From Deltaproteobacteria bacterium (GTDB taxonomy: Bacteria; Desulfobacterota; Desulfobulbia; Desulfobulbales; VMSU01), in contig JAJXUT010000012.1 of the NCBI GenBank assembly GCA_021782655.1, forward strand, positions 1 to 38,834: a stretch of DNA of 38,834 nucleotides. The letters run 5' to 3'. Positions within the stretch are counted from its first letter, which is position 1, and each line of letters begins with the position of its first letter. The translations under genes were made by a program, and so were the position numbers. Below the pieces are notes generated by a model. It made no database searches. It had not been told where the DNA came from and saw only the letters and a program-made list of their open reading frames with translations. Shown piece by piece: positions 25,738-34,643 of this stretch.

Positions 25738-26691
25738 ATGAAGCCGATCCTGACCGCCCTCGCGACCCTACTCCTCTGTCTGGGAGCCGCCGGGGCCGGG
25801 CCACCACCGGCCCAGGCCGCGCCTCCCGACCTGAGCCAAGCCCGCCGCTTCGTCACCTACGGCCCGCGCAGCTTCTCGGTCTCCTGGAACAGCATCACCG
25901 ACGCCACCCCCACCGGCATCCGTAACGACCTGACCCTGCTGCGGCCCTGGTTCGATGGCCTGGTCACCTATTCCGCCAACCACGGCCAGGAGCTGATCCC
26001 CGCCCTCGCCAAGCAACTGGGCTACCGGGCGGTGATCTTAGGCATCTGGGATCCGCGATCCCAAGAGGAAATCGACCACGCCATCCAGGCGGCCCAAAAG
26101 TTCCCCGAACTGATCATCGCGGTGGCGGTAGGCAACGAGGGTCTCTACACCAAACGCTACCAGCGCCAAGACCTGAAGCGGGCCATAAACCAGATCAAAC
26201 GGGCCTGCCCCCAACTCGCGGTTACCACCTCGGAGCCATTCTTCATGTTCCTCAAGGGCGAGAATCAGGCCTTCTTCCGTTCCCTTGATCTCCTGATGCC
26301 CAACGTCCATCCGGTCTTCGAACCCTGGTTCAAGCCCAGCGAGCCCCGGCACGGGGTCGAGATGGTGCTCAACGTGGCGACAAAACTGCAAGAGACCTAC
26401 CCCTCACTGCCGCTGCTGATCAAGGAGACCGGCATGCCCTCCGGGCTGGCCGCCTCCGGATTCACCCCCGCCCGCCAGGCCGAATTCTGGACCGAACTAC
26501 TTCGCCGCTTCCCCTTCTCCCCCACCTGCTCGCTGGCCTGCTTCGAGGCCTTCGACGCCCCCTGGAAGCCCAAGACCGTGGCCTTAAACTTCCCCGGCAA
26601 CCACGCCAACGAGGCCTTCTGGGGCTTTTTCACCGCCGCTGGCCAGCCCAAGCCGGTGATCAAATCCCTGCCGAAACTGTCCCCGCCCTGA
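25738..26691 (+). CDS. Secreted glycoside hydrolase family 17-like protein
   Basis: 317 aa with a signal peptide (about 1-28, ending AQA). The fold is that of GH17 exo-beta-1,3-glucanase/glucosyltransferase-like proteins: the acid/base Glu134 lies in VGNEG and the nucleophile Glu230 in KETGMPSG, and the end has CFEAFDAPWK typical of the family. It probably acts on beta-glucan in the periplasm or outside. About 100 bp after the diguanylate cyclase, so c-di-GMP and polysaccharide modification may be linked; this is inference. Confidence 0.85.
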   Translation: MKPILTALATLLLCLGAAGAGPPPAQAAPPDLSQARRFVTYGPRSFSVSWNSITDATPTGIRNDLTLLRPWFDGLVTYSANHGQELIPALAKQLGYRAVILGIWDPRSQEEIDHAIQAAQKFPELIIAVAVGNEGLYTKRYQRQDLKRAINQIKRACPQLAVTTSEPFFMFLKGENQAFFRSLDLLMPNVHPVFEPWFKPSEPRHGVEMVLNVATKLQETYPSLPLLIKETGMPSGLAASGFTPARQAEFWTELLRRFPFSPTCSLACFEAFDAPWKPKTVALNFPGNHANEAFWGFFTAAGQPKPVIKSLPKLSPP

Positions 26692-26703
26692 CCAGAATGC
26701 CCT

Positions 26704-27660
26704 CTAGCCCAGCTCGGCCAGGCACTGACGCAAGGTCTCCGGCGACTCGACCTGATAGCACCGATGCCCGCCGCCCTTGGGCAGCATCCGCTTGAGCAGG
26801 CCGGTCAAGACCTTCTTGGGGCCGACCTCGATGAACACCATGGCCCGCATGGCCACCAGGTTGGCGATCGTCTCCTGCCAGCGCACCGGAGAGACGATCT
26901 GCCGGGCCATGATCTGGCGGATGGCCTCGGGGTCGTCCTCCGGCTGAGCGGTGACGTTGAAGAGGCAAGGCACTTGCGGCCTCCGCATCGCCACCTTGGC
27001 CAAAAAGGGCTCAAGCTCCGCCATCGCCGGCCGCATGAGCGGGCTGTGGTTGGCGACCGTCACGTTTAAGGGCACCGCCTTGGCGCCTCTCGCCACCGCC
27101 AGCTCCGAGGCCTGGGCCAGGAGCTCGACCCGGCCCGAGATCACCACCTGCTGCTCGGAGTTGTGGTTGCCAACCGCGATCCCCTCCGGGGCCGCAAGCC
27201 CGGCCAGCAACTCCCGCACCTCGGACAAGGTCAGCCCCAGGAGGGCGACCATGCCACCCGGACTCCTCGCTCCCGCCTGGCCCATGACCCGACCCCGCTC
27301 GGCCACCAGCCGGATGCTGTCCTCAAGCCCCAGCACCCCGGCGGCGTGCAGGGCGGCGTACTCACCCAGGCTGTGGCCGGCCAGATAGTCCGCCACCAAC
27401 CCCGCCTTTTGCGCCGCCCGCCAGCAGACCAAGTTGACCGTGGTCAGGGCCGGCTGCAGGTTGCTGGCCACGGTCAGCTCCTCCAGGGGGCCGGAAAAAC
27501 ATAGCCGGCGGATATCGATCTCGCAGCAACGCTCCGCCAGTTCGAAAATCGCCAGCAACTCGGGGTCGCTCTCGGCAAACTCCCGGCCCATGCCGACGAA
27601 CTGTGACCCCTGGCCAGGGAACAACACCGCGACCTTATCTTTTCGCCTCTTGTCACTCAT
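26704..27660 (-). CDS. fabD: Malonyl-CoA-acyl carrier protein transacylase
   Basis: 318 aa, loads malonyl onto ACP for fatty acid synthesis. Seen: GQGSQ near the N-terminus, nucleophile Ser97 in GHSLGE (95-100), catalytic His205 in NHSPLM, and the C-terminal IEVGPKKVLTGL. Start at 27660 preferred: AGGTG lies 6 nt upstream; an upstream in-frame GTG (27669) is the alternative. It is convergent with the GH17 gene and not beside other fab genes. Confidence 0.95.
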   Translation of the reverse strand: MSDKRRKDKVAVLFPGQGSQFVGMGREFAESDPELLAIFELAERCCEIDIRRLCFSGPLEELTVASNLQPALTTVNLVCWRAAQKAGLVADYLAGHSLGEYAALHAAGVLGLEDSIRLVAERGRVMGQAGARSPGGMVALLGLTLSEVRELLAGLAAPEGIAVGNHNSEQQVVISGRVELLAQASELAVARGAKAVPLNVTVANHSPLMRPAMAELEPFLAKVAMRRPQVPCLFNVTAQPEDDPEAIRQIMARQIVSPVRWQETIANLVAMRAMVFIEVGPKKVLTGLLKRMLPKGGGHRCYQVESPETLRQCLAELG

Positions 27661-27718
27661 GGCAAACACCTACGCCTTGTCCTGATGGTTGGCGGTCAAG
27701 GCCATTGGCAACCAGCCG

Positions 27719-28192
27719 CTATCGCCCCTCGGACTGGCCGCCCCACAGTTGCGTGGCCACAAACAACGCCACCCCCACCGTAATCGCCGAGTCCGCCACG
27801 TTGAAGGCCGGCCAGTAATGGCCGCGCCAGTAGAACTCCAAAAAATCCACCACCGCCCCCAGCCGCAGCCGGTCGATGAGGTTGCCCGCCGCCCCGCCCA
27901 TGATCAGGCTTACCGCCACCAGGCACCACCGGCTCTCGTCCCGCAGCTTGCGCAGAAAGACGAGCAGCGCCAGCATGGCGAGCAGCGCCACCCCGACGAA
28001 GAAGGCCTGCCGCCAGGGGCCATGCTCGCCGTTCAAGAAGCCGAAGGCCGAGCCCTGGTTGGTGAGATAGGTCAGGCTGAACAGGCCGGGGATAAGCTCC
28101 CGGGCCTGATAGAGGGAGAAGTGGGCCACGATCCAGGCCTTGCTCGCCTGGTCGGCGGCCACCACCAGCAGGATGATCAGCAGCGCCAGCAT
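27719..28192 (-). CDS. lspA: Lipoprotein signal peptidase (signal peptidase II)
   Basis: 157 aa, inner-membrane aspartyl protease that cleaves prolipoproteins. Four membrane segments and the two catalytic aspartates: Asp107 (AAGNLIDR) and Asp134 (FNVADSAI). The start at 28192 lies 7 nt after the ileS stop; the upstream extension of the frame lies inside ileS and is not real. ileS-lspA adjacency is widespread in bacteria. Confidence 0.96.
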   Translation of the reverse strand: MLALLIILLVVAADQASKAWIVAHFSLYQARELIPGLFSLTYLTNQGSAFGFLNGEHGPWRQAFFVGVALLAMLALLVFLRKLRDESRWCLVAVSLIMGGAAGNLIDRLRLGAVVDFLEFYWRGHYWPAFNVADSAITVGVALFVATQLWGGQSEGR

Positions 28193-28199
28193 CTTAGGC

Positions 28200-30989
28200 T
28201 CAAAGCCCCAGTTCCGCAAGCACCCCCAGGCAGCGCCGGCAAAGGGTAGGATGCGGGGATGATTCGCCCACGGTCGGACAACGGGTCCAGCAACGTTCGC
28301 ACTTTTCGCCCAGGGCCGGGCGCACCTGAACCACCAGCCCCGCCAGCTCACCCTGGTAGTCGTCCGGGCCCAAGTCGTCGGCCCAGCTCAGCTCGGAGAC
28401 GATGCTGATACTCCTGAGGGTCGCCCAGTTGTCGGACATGAACCCGGCCAGCTCGCCGCTCGCCATCACCCGCACCTCGGCCTCCAGGGAGTGGCCGATC
28501 ACCTTGGCGGCCCGCGCCAGTTCCAGGGCTCGGGTCAGCTCCCGCCGGATGGCGGTCAGCCGCTCCCACTTCTGTTCCAGCTCCGGGTGGTGGCGCTCGG
28601 GGTGGGGGGCGGGGAAGAGGGCGAGCGCCACCTCCGGCTCTCGATTGGAGTCCGGCGGCAGGTGTTCCCAGGCCTCGGCGGCGGTAAAGGAGAGCACCGG
28701 GGCCATCAATCGCAGGATGGAGTTCGCCAGCTCGTGGAACACGGTCTGGGCCGCCCGCCGTTCCCTAGAGGCGGGAGCGGCGGTGTAGAGGCGATCCTTC
28801 TGGATGTCCAGGTAGAAGGCGCTCATGGTCACGGCGCAGAAGTTTTGCAGGGCGTGGTAGATGACGTGGAATTCAAAACTCTCGTAAGCGGCCACAATCC
28901 TGGCCCGCAGGCCCTCGAGCTGCGACAGTGCCCAGCGGTCGATCTCCGGCAAGTTCTCATACTCCACCCGGTCGTGGGCCGGGTCGAAGTCGTTGAGGTT
29001 GCTCAGCAGGTAACGGATGGTGTTTCTGATCTTGCGGTAGGCGTCGGAGAGGTGGCTGATGATCCGGTCCGAGATCTTGACGTCGTCCCGGTAGTCCTCG
29101 GAGGCCACCCACAGGCGCAGGATCTCGGCCCCGTGCTGTTTGATGATCTTCTCCGGGGCCACCACGTTGCCCACGCTCTTGGACATCTTGCGGCCATGCT
29201 CGTCCACCACGAAACCGTGGGTCAGCACCCCCCGGTAGGGGGCCCGGCCCCGGTTGCCCACCGAGGCCAAAAGCGAGCTTTGAAACCAGCCCCGGTGCTG
29301 GTCGCTGCCCTCAAGGTAGAGATCGGCGGGCGAGGAGAGTTCCGAGCGCTCCTCGAGCACTGCGGCGTGGCTGGTGCCGGAATCGAACCAGACATCGAGG
29401 ATATCCTCCTCCTTGCGGAACTCCGTCCCCCCGCACCCAGGGCAGGCGTGGCCCGACTCCAGGAACTCCGAGATCCCCCGGGCGTACCAGGCATCGGCGC
29501 CCTCCTTGCGGAACAGCTCGTCGATGCGGGCGTTGACCCCCTCGTCGTTTTGCACCGTCCCGCACTTGACGCAGAGGATGGCGGTGATCGGCACCCCCCA
29601 GGCCCGCTGGCGGGACAGGCACCAGTCGGGCCGCGAGGCCACCATGCCGTGGATCCGCTCCCGCCCCCACCTGGGGGTCCAGGTAACCTGGTCGATGGCG
29701 GCGAGCGCCTGCTGGCGCAGGCCGTTCTCCTCCATGGAGATGAACCACTGCTCGGTGGCCCGGAAGATCACCGGCCGCTTGCAGCGCCAGCAGTGGGGAT
29801 AGCTGTGACTTATCTTGCCCTGGCCGAGCAGGAGACCGGCTTGAGAGAGCTGCTCGCAGATCAAGGGATTGGCAGCACTGATCGTCATCCCGGCGTAAGG
29901 CCCAGCCTCCTCGGTGAACACCCCCCGGCCGTCCACCGGCGCCAGGATGGGCAGGCCGTAACGCAGACCGGTCAGGTAATCCTCCCGTCCATGTCCGGGG
30001 GCGGTGTGGACGCAGCCGGTACCGGCGTCCAGGGTGACGTAATCGGCCAGCACCACCAGTGAGTCGCGCTCCAGGAAGGGATGGCGGCAATGGCGGCCCT
30101 CCAGGGCGGCGGCGGCAAAGGTGGCGGTCACCTGGCCGGACAGGCCCAGGGCGGCGAGCACCTGAGGGGCCAGGTCCTCGGCCATGATCAGCGACTCCTC
30201 CCCCACCTGGCAGACGGCGTAGGTGTAGTCCGGATGCAGGGCCACCGCCAGGTTGGCGGGGAGCGTCCAGGGGGTGGTGGTCCAGATCACCACAAAGGCC
30301 TTTTTGCCGGCCAGGGCCGGGAGGGCGGCGGTCAGGTCCTCGGCCACCGGAAACTTGACGTAAATGGAGTGGGAGGCGTGATCGGCGTAATCGACCTCGG
30401 CCTCGGCCAGGGCGGTGCCGCAAGACGAGCACCAGTGCACCGGCTTCTTGCTGCGCACCACCGCCCCAGAGGCCAGAAAGCGGTTGAACTCCCGGGCGGT
30501 AGCCGCCTCGTAACGGTAGTCGATGGTCAGGTAAGGGCGCTCCCAGTCGCCCAGCACCCCCAGGCGCTTGAACTCCTCCGCCTGGGCCTTGACCCATTTC
30601 CGGGCGTAGTCCCGACAGGCGCCGCGGAAGGCGAGCTTGTCGATCTCCCGCTTCCTGCCGCCCAGTTCCTTATCGACGTTGTGCTCGATGGGCAGGCCGT
30701 GGCAGTCCCAGCCCGGCACGTAGGGGCAGTGAAAACCCGCCATCCGCCGGGAGCGCAGGATGATGTCCTTCAATATCTTGTTCAAGGCGTGGCCGATGTG
30801 GATATGGCCGTTGGCGTAGGGGGGGCCGTCGTGGAGGATATAGTCCGGCCGGCCCTTGGTTGCCTCCTGAACCCGGGCGTACAGGCCCTCGTCCTCCCAT
30901 TTTTTCAGCAACTCGGGCTCACGCTGGGCGAGGCTCGCCTTCATCTTGAACTTGGTGTCGGGCAGATTGAGAGTGGCGCGATAATCCAT
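28200..30989 (-). CDS. ileS: Isoleucyl-tRNA synthetase
   Basis: 929 aa (E. coli 938). Class I synthetase charging tRNA-Ile. Seen: HIGH motif at 64-67 (GHIHIGHALN), KMSKS at 601-605, and a C-terminal zinc-binding domain CERCWTRC with a later CRRC. ATG at 30989 follows an AGGGG site; the frame extends to 31208 but that part is not conserved in the family. Divergent from selD. Confidence 0.97.
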   Translation of the reverse strand: MDYRATLNLPDTKFKMKASLAQREPELLKKWEDEGLYARVQEATKGRPDYILHDGPPYANGHIHIGHALNKILKDIILRSRRMAGFHCPYVPGWDCHGLPIEHNVDKELGGRKREIDKLAFRGACRDYARKWVKAQAEEFKRLGVLGDWERPYLTIDYRYEAATAREFNRFLASGAVVRSKKPVHWCSSCGTALAEAEVDYADHASHSIYVKFPVAEDLTAALPALAGKKAFVVIWTTTPWTLPANLAVALHPDYTYAVCQVGEESLIMAEDLAPQVLAALGLSGQVTATFAAAALEGRHCRHPFLERDSLVVLADYVTLDAGTGCVHTAPGHGREDYLTGLRYGLPILAPVDGRGVFTEEAGPYAGMTISAANPLICEQLSQAGLLLGQGKISHSYPHCWRCKRPVIFRATEQWFISMEENGLRQQALAAIDQVTWTPRWGRERIHGMVASRPDWCLSRQRAWGVPITAILCVKCGTVQNDEGVNARIDELFRKEGADAWYARGISEFLESGHACPGCGGTEFRKEEDILDVWFDSGTSHAAVLEERSELSSPADLYLEGSDQHRGWFQSSLLASVGNRGRAPYRGVLTHGFVVDEHGRKMSKSVGNVVAPEKIIKQHGAEILRLWVASEDYRDDVKISDRIISHLSDAYRKIRNTIRYLLSNLNDFDPAHDRVEYENLPEIDRWALSQLEGLRARIVAAYESFEFHVIYHALQNFCAVTMSAFYLDIQKDRLYTAAPASRERRAAQTVFHELANSILRLMAPVLSFTAAEAWEHLPPDSNREPEVALALFPAPHPERHHPELEQKWERLTAIRRELTRALELARAAKVIGHSLEAEVRVMASGELAGFMSDNWATLRSISIVSELSWADDLGPDDYQGELAGLVVQVRPALGEKCERCWTRCPTVGESSPHPTLCRRCLGVLAELGL

Positions 30990-31037
30990 GGCAGTACCCC
31001 TTGGCAGGCCGATAACATTATGACAAAAAAACAAAAT

Positions 31038-31065
31038 AACATACCAACTACGGGGCAAGTTGCAA
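31038..31065 (-). promoter_or_regulatory. Possible ileS promoter
   Basis: On the minus strand TTGCAA (31060-31065), 16 nt, TATGTT (31038-31043), about 50 nt upstream of the ileS start. Moderate match. A GC-rich hairpin (GGCCCGC/GCGGGCC, 31077-31099) lies between this and the selD promoter. Confidence 0.3.
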
Positions 31066-31126
31066 GGCCAAATTTCGGCCCGCCCCGCTGCTGCGGGCCA
31101 ACCAATGGAAACACCAACATTTGAAT

Positions 31127-31154
31127 TTGACAAACTGGCGAAAAGACCTATAAG
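31127..31154 (+). promoter_or_regulatory. selD operon promoter
   Basis: A perfect TTGACA (31127-31132), a 16-nt spacer and TATAAG (31149-31154, five of six), about 90 nt upstream of the selD start. The best sigma70-type promoter visible in the window. Confidence 0.6.
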
Positions 31155-31241
31155 CCTAGAGATAAGAATCTGCCCCATCCGTCCCCCGTGACGACAACCC
31201 CAAGCCACCCCCTATCTAAACTTACCAACAAGGAACGACCC

Positions 31242-32288
31242 ATGGATCAACCCGAGACCCGCCTGACCCAGACCGTCAAGGGCGCCGGCTGCGCCGCCAA
31301 GCTCGGCCCCGGCGACCTGGATCGCGCCCTGTGCGGCCTCGATTTGCCAGTGGACGACAACCTGATTATCGGCCTGGAGCGGGCCGACGACGCCGGGGTT
31401 TATCGCTTGTCCGACGACCTGGCCCTGGTGCAGACTATCGACTTCTTCCCGCCCATGGTTGACGACCCCTTCTGGTTCGGCCAGATCGCCGCCGCCAACG
31501 CCCTAAGCGACATCTACGCCATGGGCGGCACGCCCAAGACGGCCATGAACGTGGTGGCCTTCCCGGCCAAGACCCTAGACATCTCGGTGCTGAGGGCGAT
31601 AATCGAGGGCGGGCTCGCCGTGCTGCGCCAGGCCGGGGTGGTGCTGGTGGGCGGCCACACGGTGGAGGACGCGGAGTTGAAGTACGGCCTTTCGGTGACC
31701 GGCTTCGTCCACCCCCGCCGGATCCTCACCAAACGCAATCTACAGGCCGGCGACCGGCTGATCCTCACCAAACCTCTGGGGGTGGGGATCGTCTGCACCG
31801 CCATCAAGGCCGGGCTGGCCGGGCCGGAGGTGACGGAGCGGGTGACCCGGCAGATGGCGGCCTTAAACCGCGACCCGGCCCTGGTGATGGCCGATTTTCC
31901 GGTCCATGCCTGCACCGATGTCACCGGCTTTGGCTTCCTGGGGCATCTGGCCGAGATGGTGGTGGGCTCGGGCTGCGGGGTTAACATCGAGGCAGCGGCG
32001 GTGCCGGTGCCGGACGAGGCCCTGGAGTGGGCGGGCATGGGCCTGATCCCCGCCGGGGCTTATAACAACAGGAAATTCAGGGGGCCGTTCGTGGATTTCG
32101 GCCCGCGGGTATCCAAACGCCTGCAGGACGTGCTCTTCGATCCCCAGACCTCCGGCGGGCTCTTGCTGGCGGTAGCGGCGCCGGCGGCGGCGGGGCTGCT
32201 CGCCGCCCTGCGCGAGCGGGGGGTGGAAGGGGCGGCGCTGGTGGGCGAGGTGACGCCGGGGCCAAGCGAAAGGATCGTCGTGGAGTAA
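31242..32288 (+). CDS. selD: Selenophosphate synthetase (selenide, water dikinase)
   Basis: 348 aa from the ATG at 31242, which follows AAGGA. Makes selenophosphate from selenide and ATP, the Se donor for selenocysteine, selenouridine and Se-cofactors. Catalytic Cys17 and Lys20 (GAGCAAK) stand at the same residue numbers as in E. coli. The codon is TGC, so this is a Cys form; many relatives in this phylum have selenocysteine there. Nucleotide-binding signatures ANALSDIYAMGG and CTDVTGFGFLGH are present. An in-frame ATG/GTG further upstream (31188) is not favoured. yedF follows after 42 nt. Confidence 0.96.
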   Translation: MDQPETRLTQTVKGAGCAAKLGPGDLDRALCGLDLPVDDNLIIGLERADDAGVYRLSDDLALVQTIDFFPPMVDDPFWFGQIAAANALSDIYAMGGTPKTAMNVVAFPAKTLDISVLRAIIEGGLAVLRQAGVVLVGGHTVEDAELKYGLSVTGFVHPRRILTKRNLQAGDRLILTKPLGVGIVCTAIKAGLAGPEVTERVTRQMAALNRDPALVMADFPVHACTDVTGFGFLGHLAEMVVGSGCGVNIEAAAVPVPDEALEWAGMGLIPAGAYNNRKFRGPFVDFGPRVSKRLQDVLFDPQTSGGLLLAVAAPAAAGLLAALRERGVEGAALVGEVTPGPSERIVVE

Positions 32289-32330
32289 GTGACGGGACAC
32301 GGGGAAAAATTGCTCTTCGGGGGTAACGGG

Positions 32331-32948
32331 ATGAGTGAAGAGTTAGACTGCCGGGGGCTGGCCTGTCCAGGCCCGGTGATGCTGATTAAGGAGAGGCTGG
32401 AGCAGACGGGCGCCGAGGCCTTCGTGGTCACGGTCGATAACGAGGCGGCCTGGGAGAACGTCAGCCGTTTCTTGGAGTACCAGGGTTTTCAAGTCACCAC
32501 CGAGCGGCGAGGCGAGGACATCCAGGTATCCGCCCGCCGCCAGGGCACGGCATCCGGGCCACCCGCCGCCAGCCTTCCGGCCCGCCGCGTCCCGGAGCGG
32601 GGGGCAGAAGGCAAGCGGATCCTGGTCATGGTGGGCACGGATCGTCTAGGCCATGGCGACGACGAACTGGGCGCCGGGCTGCTGCTCAACTTCTTAAAAA
32701 CCATCAAGGAGATGGGGCCGGAGCTGTGGCGACTGATCTTCGTCAACCGGGGGGTGACCCTGGCCACCGAGGGCGCGGAGGCCCTGCCCTCCCTGCTCGA
32801 TTTGTCGGCCCGGGGGGTCAAGATCATGGTCTGCGGCACCTGCCTCAACCATTTCAAGTTACTGGAAAAAAAGCGGGTTGGCGAGACCACCAACATGCTC
32901 GACATCGTCACCGCCATGCAGAACGCGGACAGCGTGATCAATATCTGA
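32331..32948 (+). CDS. yedF: Selenium metabolism protein YedF (TusA-like domain fused to a DsrE-like domain)
   Basis: 205 aa. Residues 1-75 are a TusA/SirA domain with the CPxP motif in DCRGLACPGPVM (Cys12). A Pro/Ala-rich linker follows, then a DsrE/TusD-like domain (about 100-205) with the cysteine pair in MVCGTCLNHF. This fused form next to selD is the organism-wide marker of the selenium YedF family, thought to handle selenium or selenosulfide as a thiol-bound species. Start: ATG at 32331 keeps the domain; the site upstream is only a G-rich stretch. Confidence 0.93.
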   Translation: MSEELDCRGLACPGPVMLIKERLEQTGAEAFVVTVDNEAAWENVSRFLEYQGFQVTTERRGEDIQVSARRQGTASGPPAASLPARRVPERGAEGKRILVMVGTDRLGHGDDELGAGLLLNFLKTIKEMGPELWRLIFVNRGVTLATEGAEALPSLLDLSARGVKIMVCGTCLNHFKLLEKKRVGETTNMLDIVTAMQNADSVINI

Positions 32949-32950
32949 CC

Positions 32951-34531
32951 ATGAAGACCGCCTTGCTTGCCCGACTGCTTGGCCTGGCCCTCTTGCTCCT
33001 CTCCCCAGCCGTCGCCGCCCCCGCCTGGGCCGCGGGGACGGGCGGGGGGCAAGAGTTCCTGCTCTTCTACTCCAACGACAACCGGGGCGAGACCGAGCCC
33101 TGCGGCTGCCAGCCCAACCAGTTCGGGGGCCTGGCCCGCAAGGCCTTCCAGTTCGAACAGTTGACCAAGGAGGCGGGCCTGCCGTCCATCGCCCTCGATG
33201 CCGGCGATCTACTCTTCAAACAGGCGGCCTTGACCCCTGGCCAGGAGGCGGAAGAACGACGGACCGCCAACGCCATCGCCCAGGCCTACGGGCGGATCGG
33301 CTATAAGGCGGTGGGGGTTGGCGGTCTGGACCTGGCGGCGGGGGTGGATTTTCTAAGGGAACTGGCGCGCCGGGACGGTTTCGCCTGGCTGAGCGCCAAC
33401 CTGGTGGACAAAACCAGCCAAAAACTAGTATTTTCGCCAACTTTATCCCTGGCGGTCGGACAGGCGCGGCTTACGGTGATCGGCCTTACCGGCGGGATCA
33501 ACCCGCCCGCCCTCGACTTGGCCCTCCTGCCCTGGGAGAAGGCCCTGCCGCCCCTGCTCGCCCAGGCCAGCCAAGCGGGGGAGATGGTGGTGCTGCTCTC
33601 CAGCCTGCCGGAGTCCGAGAACCGGAAGATCGCCGCCGCCTACAGCGCCATCAACCTGATTATTCAATCCCAGGCCCAGGCCGACACCCTCTCCGAGCCG
33701 GGGGGGAAGCAGGCGATCATCGCCAGCGTCACCCCCGGCGGCAAGGACATCGGCATCCTTAAGATCGATTGGCATCCGGGCCAGGGATGGGGCTGCCCGC
33801 CCGCCGAACAACTGGCCCAGGCCAAGGCAGCCCTGGACGGGGTGACCTGGCAGCTCGACAAGTACCGGGCCGGCGGCCAAGACCCCGCGGCCGAACTGGC
33901 CGACAAGCCTAAGCGACTCGCCGCCTATCGGGAACTACGGGCCAAGGAGCGGGGCCTGCGGGCCGAAATCGAGCACCTAAGCGCCTGCGCCACCGCCGAG
34001 GGCCAGGCGGAGACCGGACCCTCCTCATACCACAACCGCTTCCTGGCCTTGGACGGCAGCCTGCCAGAAGACCAAAAGGTGGCGGCGATCAGCACCCAAC
34101 TCGACCGCGACTTAAACGAACTGGGCCGCCGCCAGGCCGAAAGCGCGGCGACCCGGCCAGACGACCAGGACTACCTGGGCCCCGCAGCCTGCGCCCCGTG
34201 CCATGCCGAGCTGGTCAAGGCCTGGGGCCGCACCAAACACGCCGCCGCCTACCAGACCCTGGCCGCCAAGGGCCAGCAATTCAACCTCAACTGCCTGCCC
34301 TGCCACGTCACCGGGGTGAGCCCGAAACAGGCCAACCTCGCCCTCTCCTTGCCGGATAAGCGGCGGGGGGTCGGCTGCGAGGCCTGCCACGGGCCAGGCC
34401 GGCGTCACGCCGCCTCTCCCCAGACCGCCCGCCTCACCCGCCAGCCCGGGCCAACGGTCTGCGCCGTCTGCCACGCCCCGCCCCACGACGAGGGCTTCGA
34501 CTACCCAAGCCACGTAAAACTTGTGCATTAA
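32951..34531 (+). CDS. Secreted tetraheme cytochrome c with a degenerate UshA-like metallophosphatase domain
   Basis: 526 aa, beginning 2 nt after yedF. A signal peptide (about 1-28, ending AWA) is followed by a domain of the 5'-nucleotidase/UshA type: YSNDNRGE stands where NDxHG is expected, then PCGCQPNQFGGLAR, LDAGDLLF, and VGGLDLAAG in place of GNHE. Metal-ligand His residues are therefore missing and phosphatase activity is doubtful. A helical linker precedes a C-terminal cytochrome c554-like domain with four CxxCH sites at about 414, 448, 476 and 504. Periplasmic electron carrier or enzyme of unknown substrate. I recall a family named UshA-like (seleno)protein with a CGC/CGU site that this resembles; here both Cys are TGC. 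Confidence 0.85.
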   Translation: MKTALLARLLGLALLLLSPAVAAPAWAAGTGGGQEFLLFYSNDNRGETEPCGCQPNQFGGLARKAFQFEQLTKEAGLPSIALDAGDLLFKQAALTPGQEAEERRTANAIAQAYGRIGYKAVGVGGLDLAAGVDFLRELARRDGFAWLSANLVDKTSQKLVFSPTLSLAVGQARLTVIGLTGGINPPALDLALLPWEKALPPLLAQASQAGEMVVLLSSLPESENRKIAAAYSAINLIIQSQAQADTLSEPGGKQAIIASVTPGGKDIGILKIDWHPGQGWGCPPAEQLAQAKAALDGVTWQLDKYRAGGQDPAAELADKPKRLAAYRELRAKERGLRAEIEHLSACATAEGQAETGPSSYHNRFLALDGSLPEDQKVAAISTQLDRDLNELGRRQAESAATRPDDQDYLGPAACAPCHAELVKAWGRTKHAAAYQTLAAKGQQFNLNCLPCHVTGVSPKQANLALSLPDKRRGVGCEACHGPGRRHAASPQTARLTRQPGPTVCAVCHAPPHDEGFDYPSHVKLVH

Positions 34532-34643
34532 GCCATCTTAGCCGCAGTTTTTTTGGAGTCTAAGCGCACTTTCTGTTTGCGTTTTGGCCGTTGTTGGGGT
34601 TACAATTGAGTCACCCCGCAACATCCACTCCTGAGGTGCTGGC

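Noticed and set aside
28491-30597. Very long open frames on the plus and other minus frames within ileS
   Set aside because: GC-rich coding DNA gives stop-free shadow frames; their products are Arg/Gly/Pro-rich and ileS is a complete, conserved gene here.
31077-31099. GC-rich hairpin between ileS and selD as a terminator
   Set aside because: It lies between two divergent promoters, not after a gene, and no T-tract follows on either strand.
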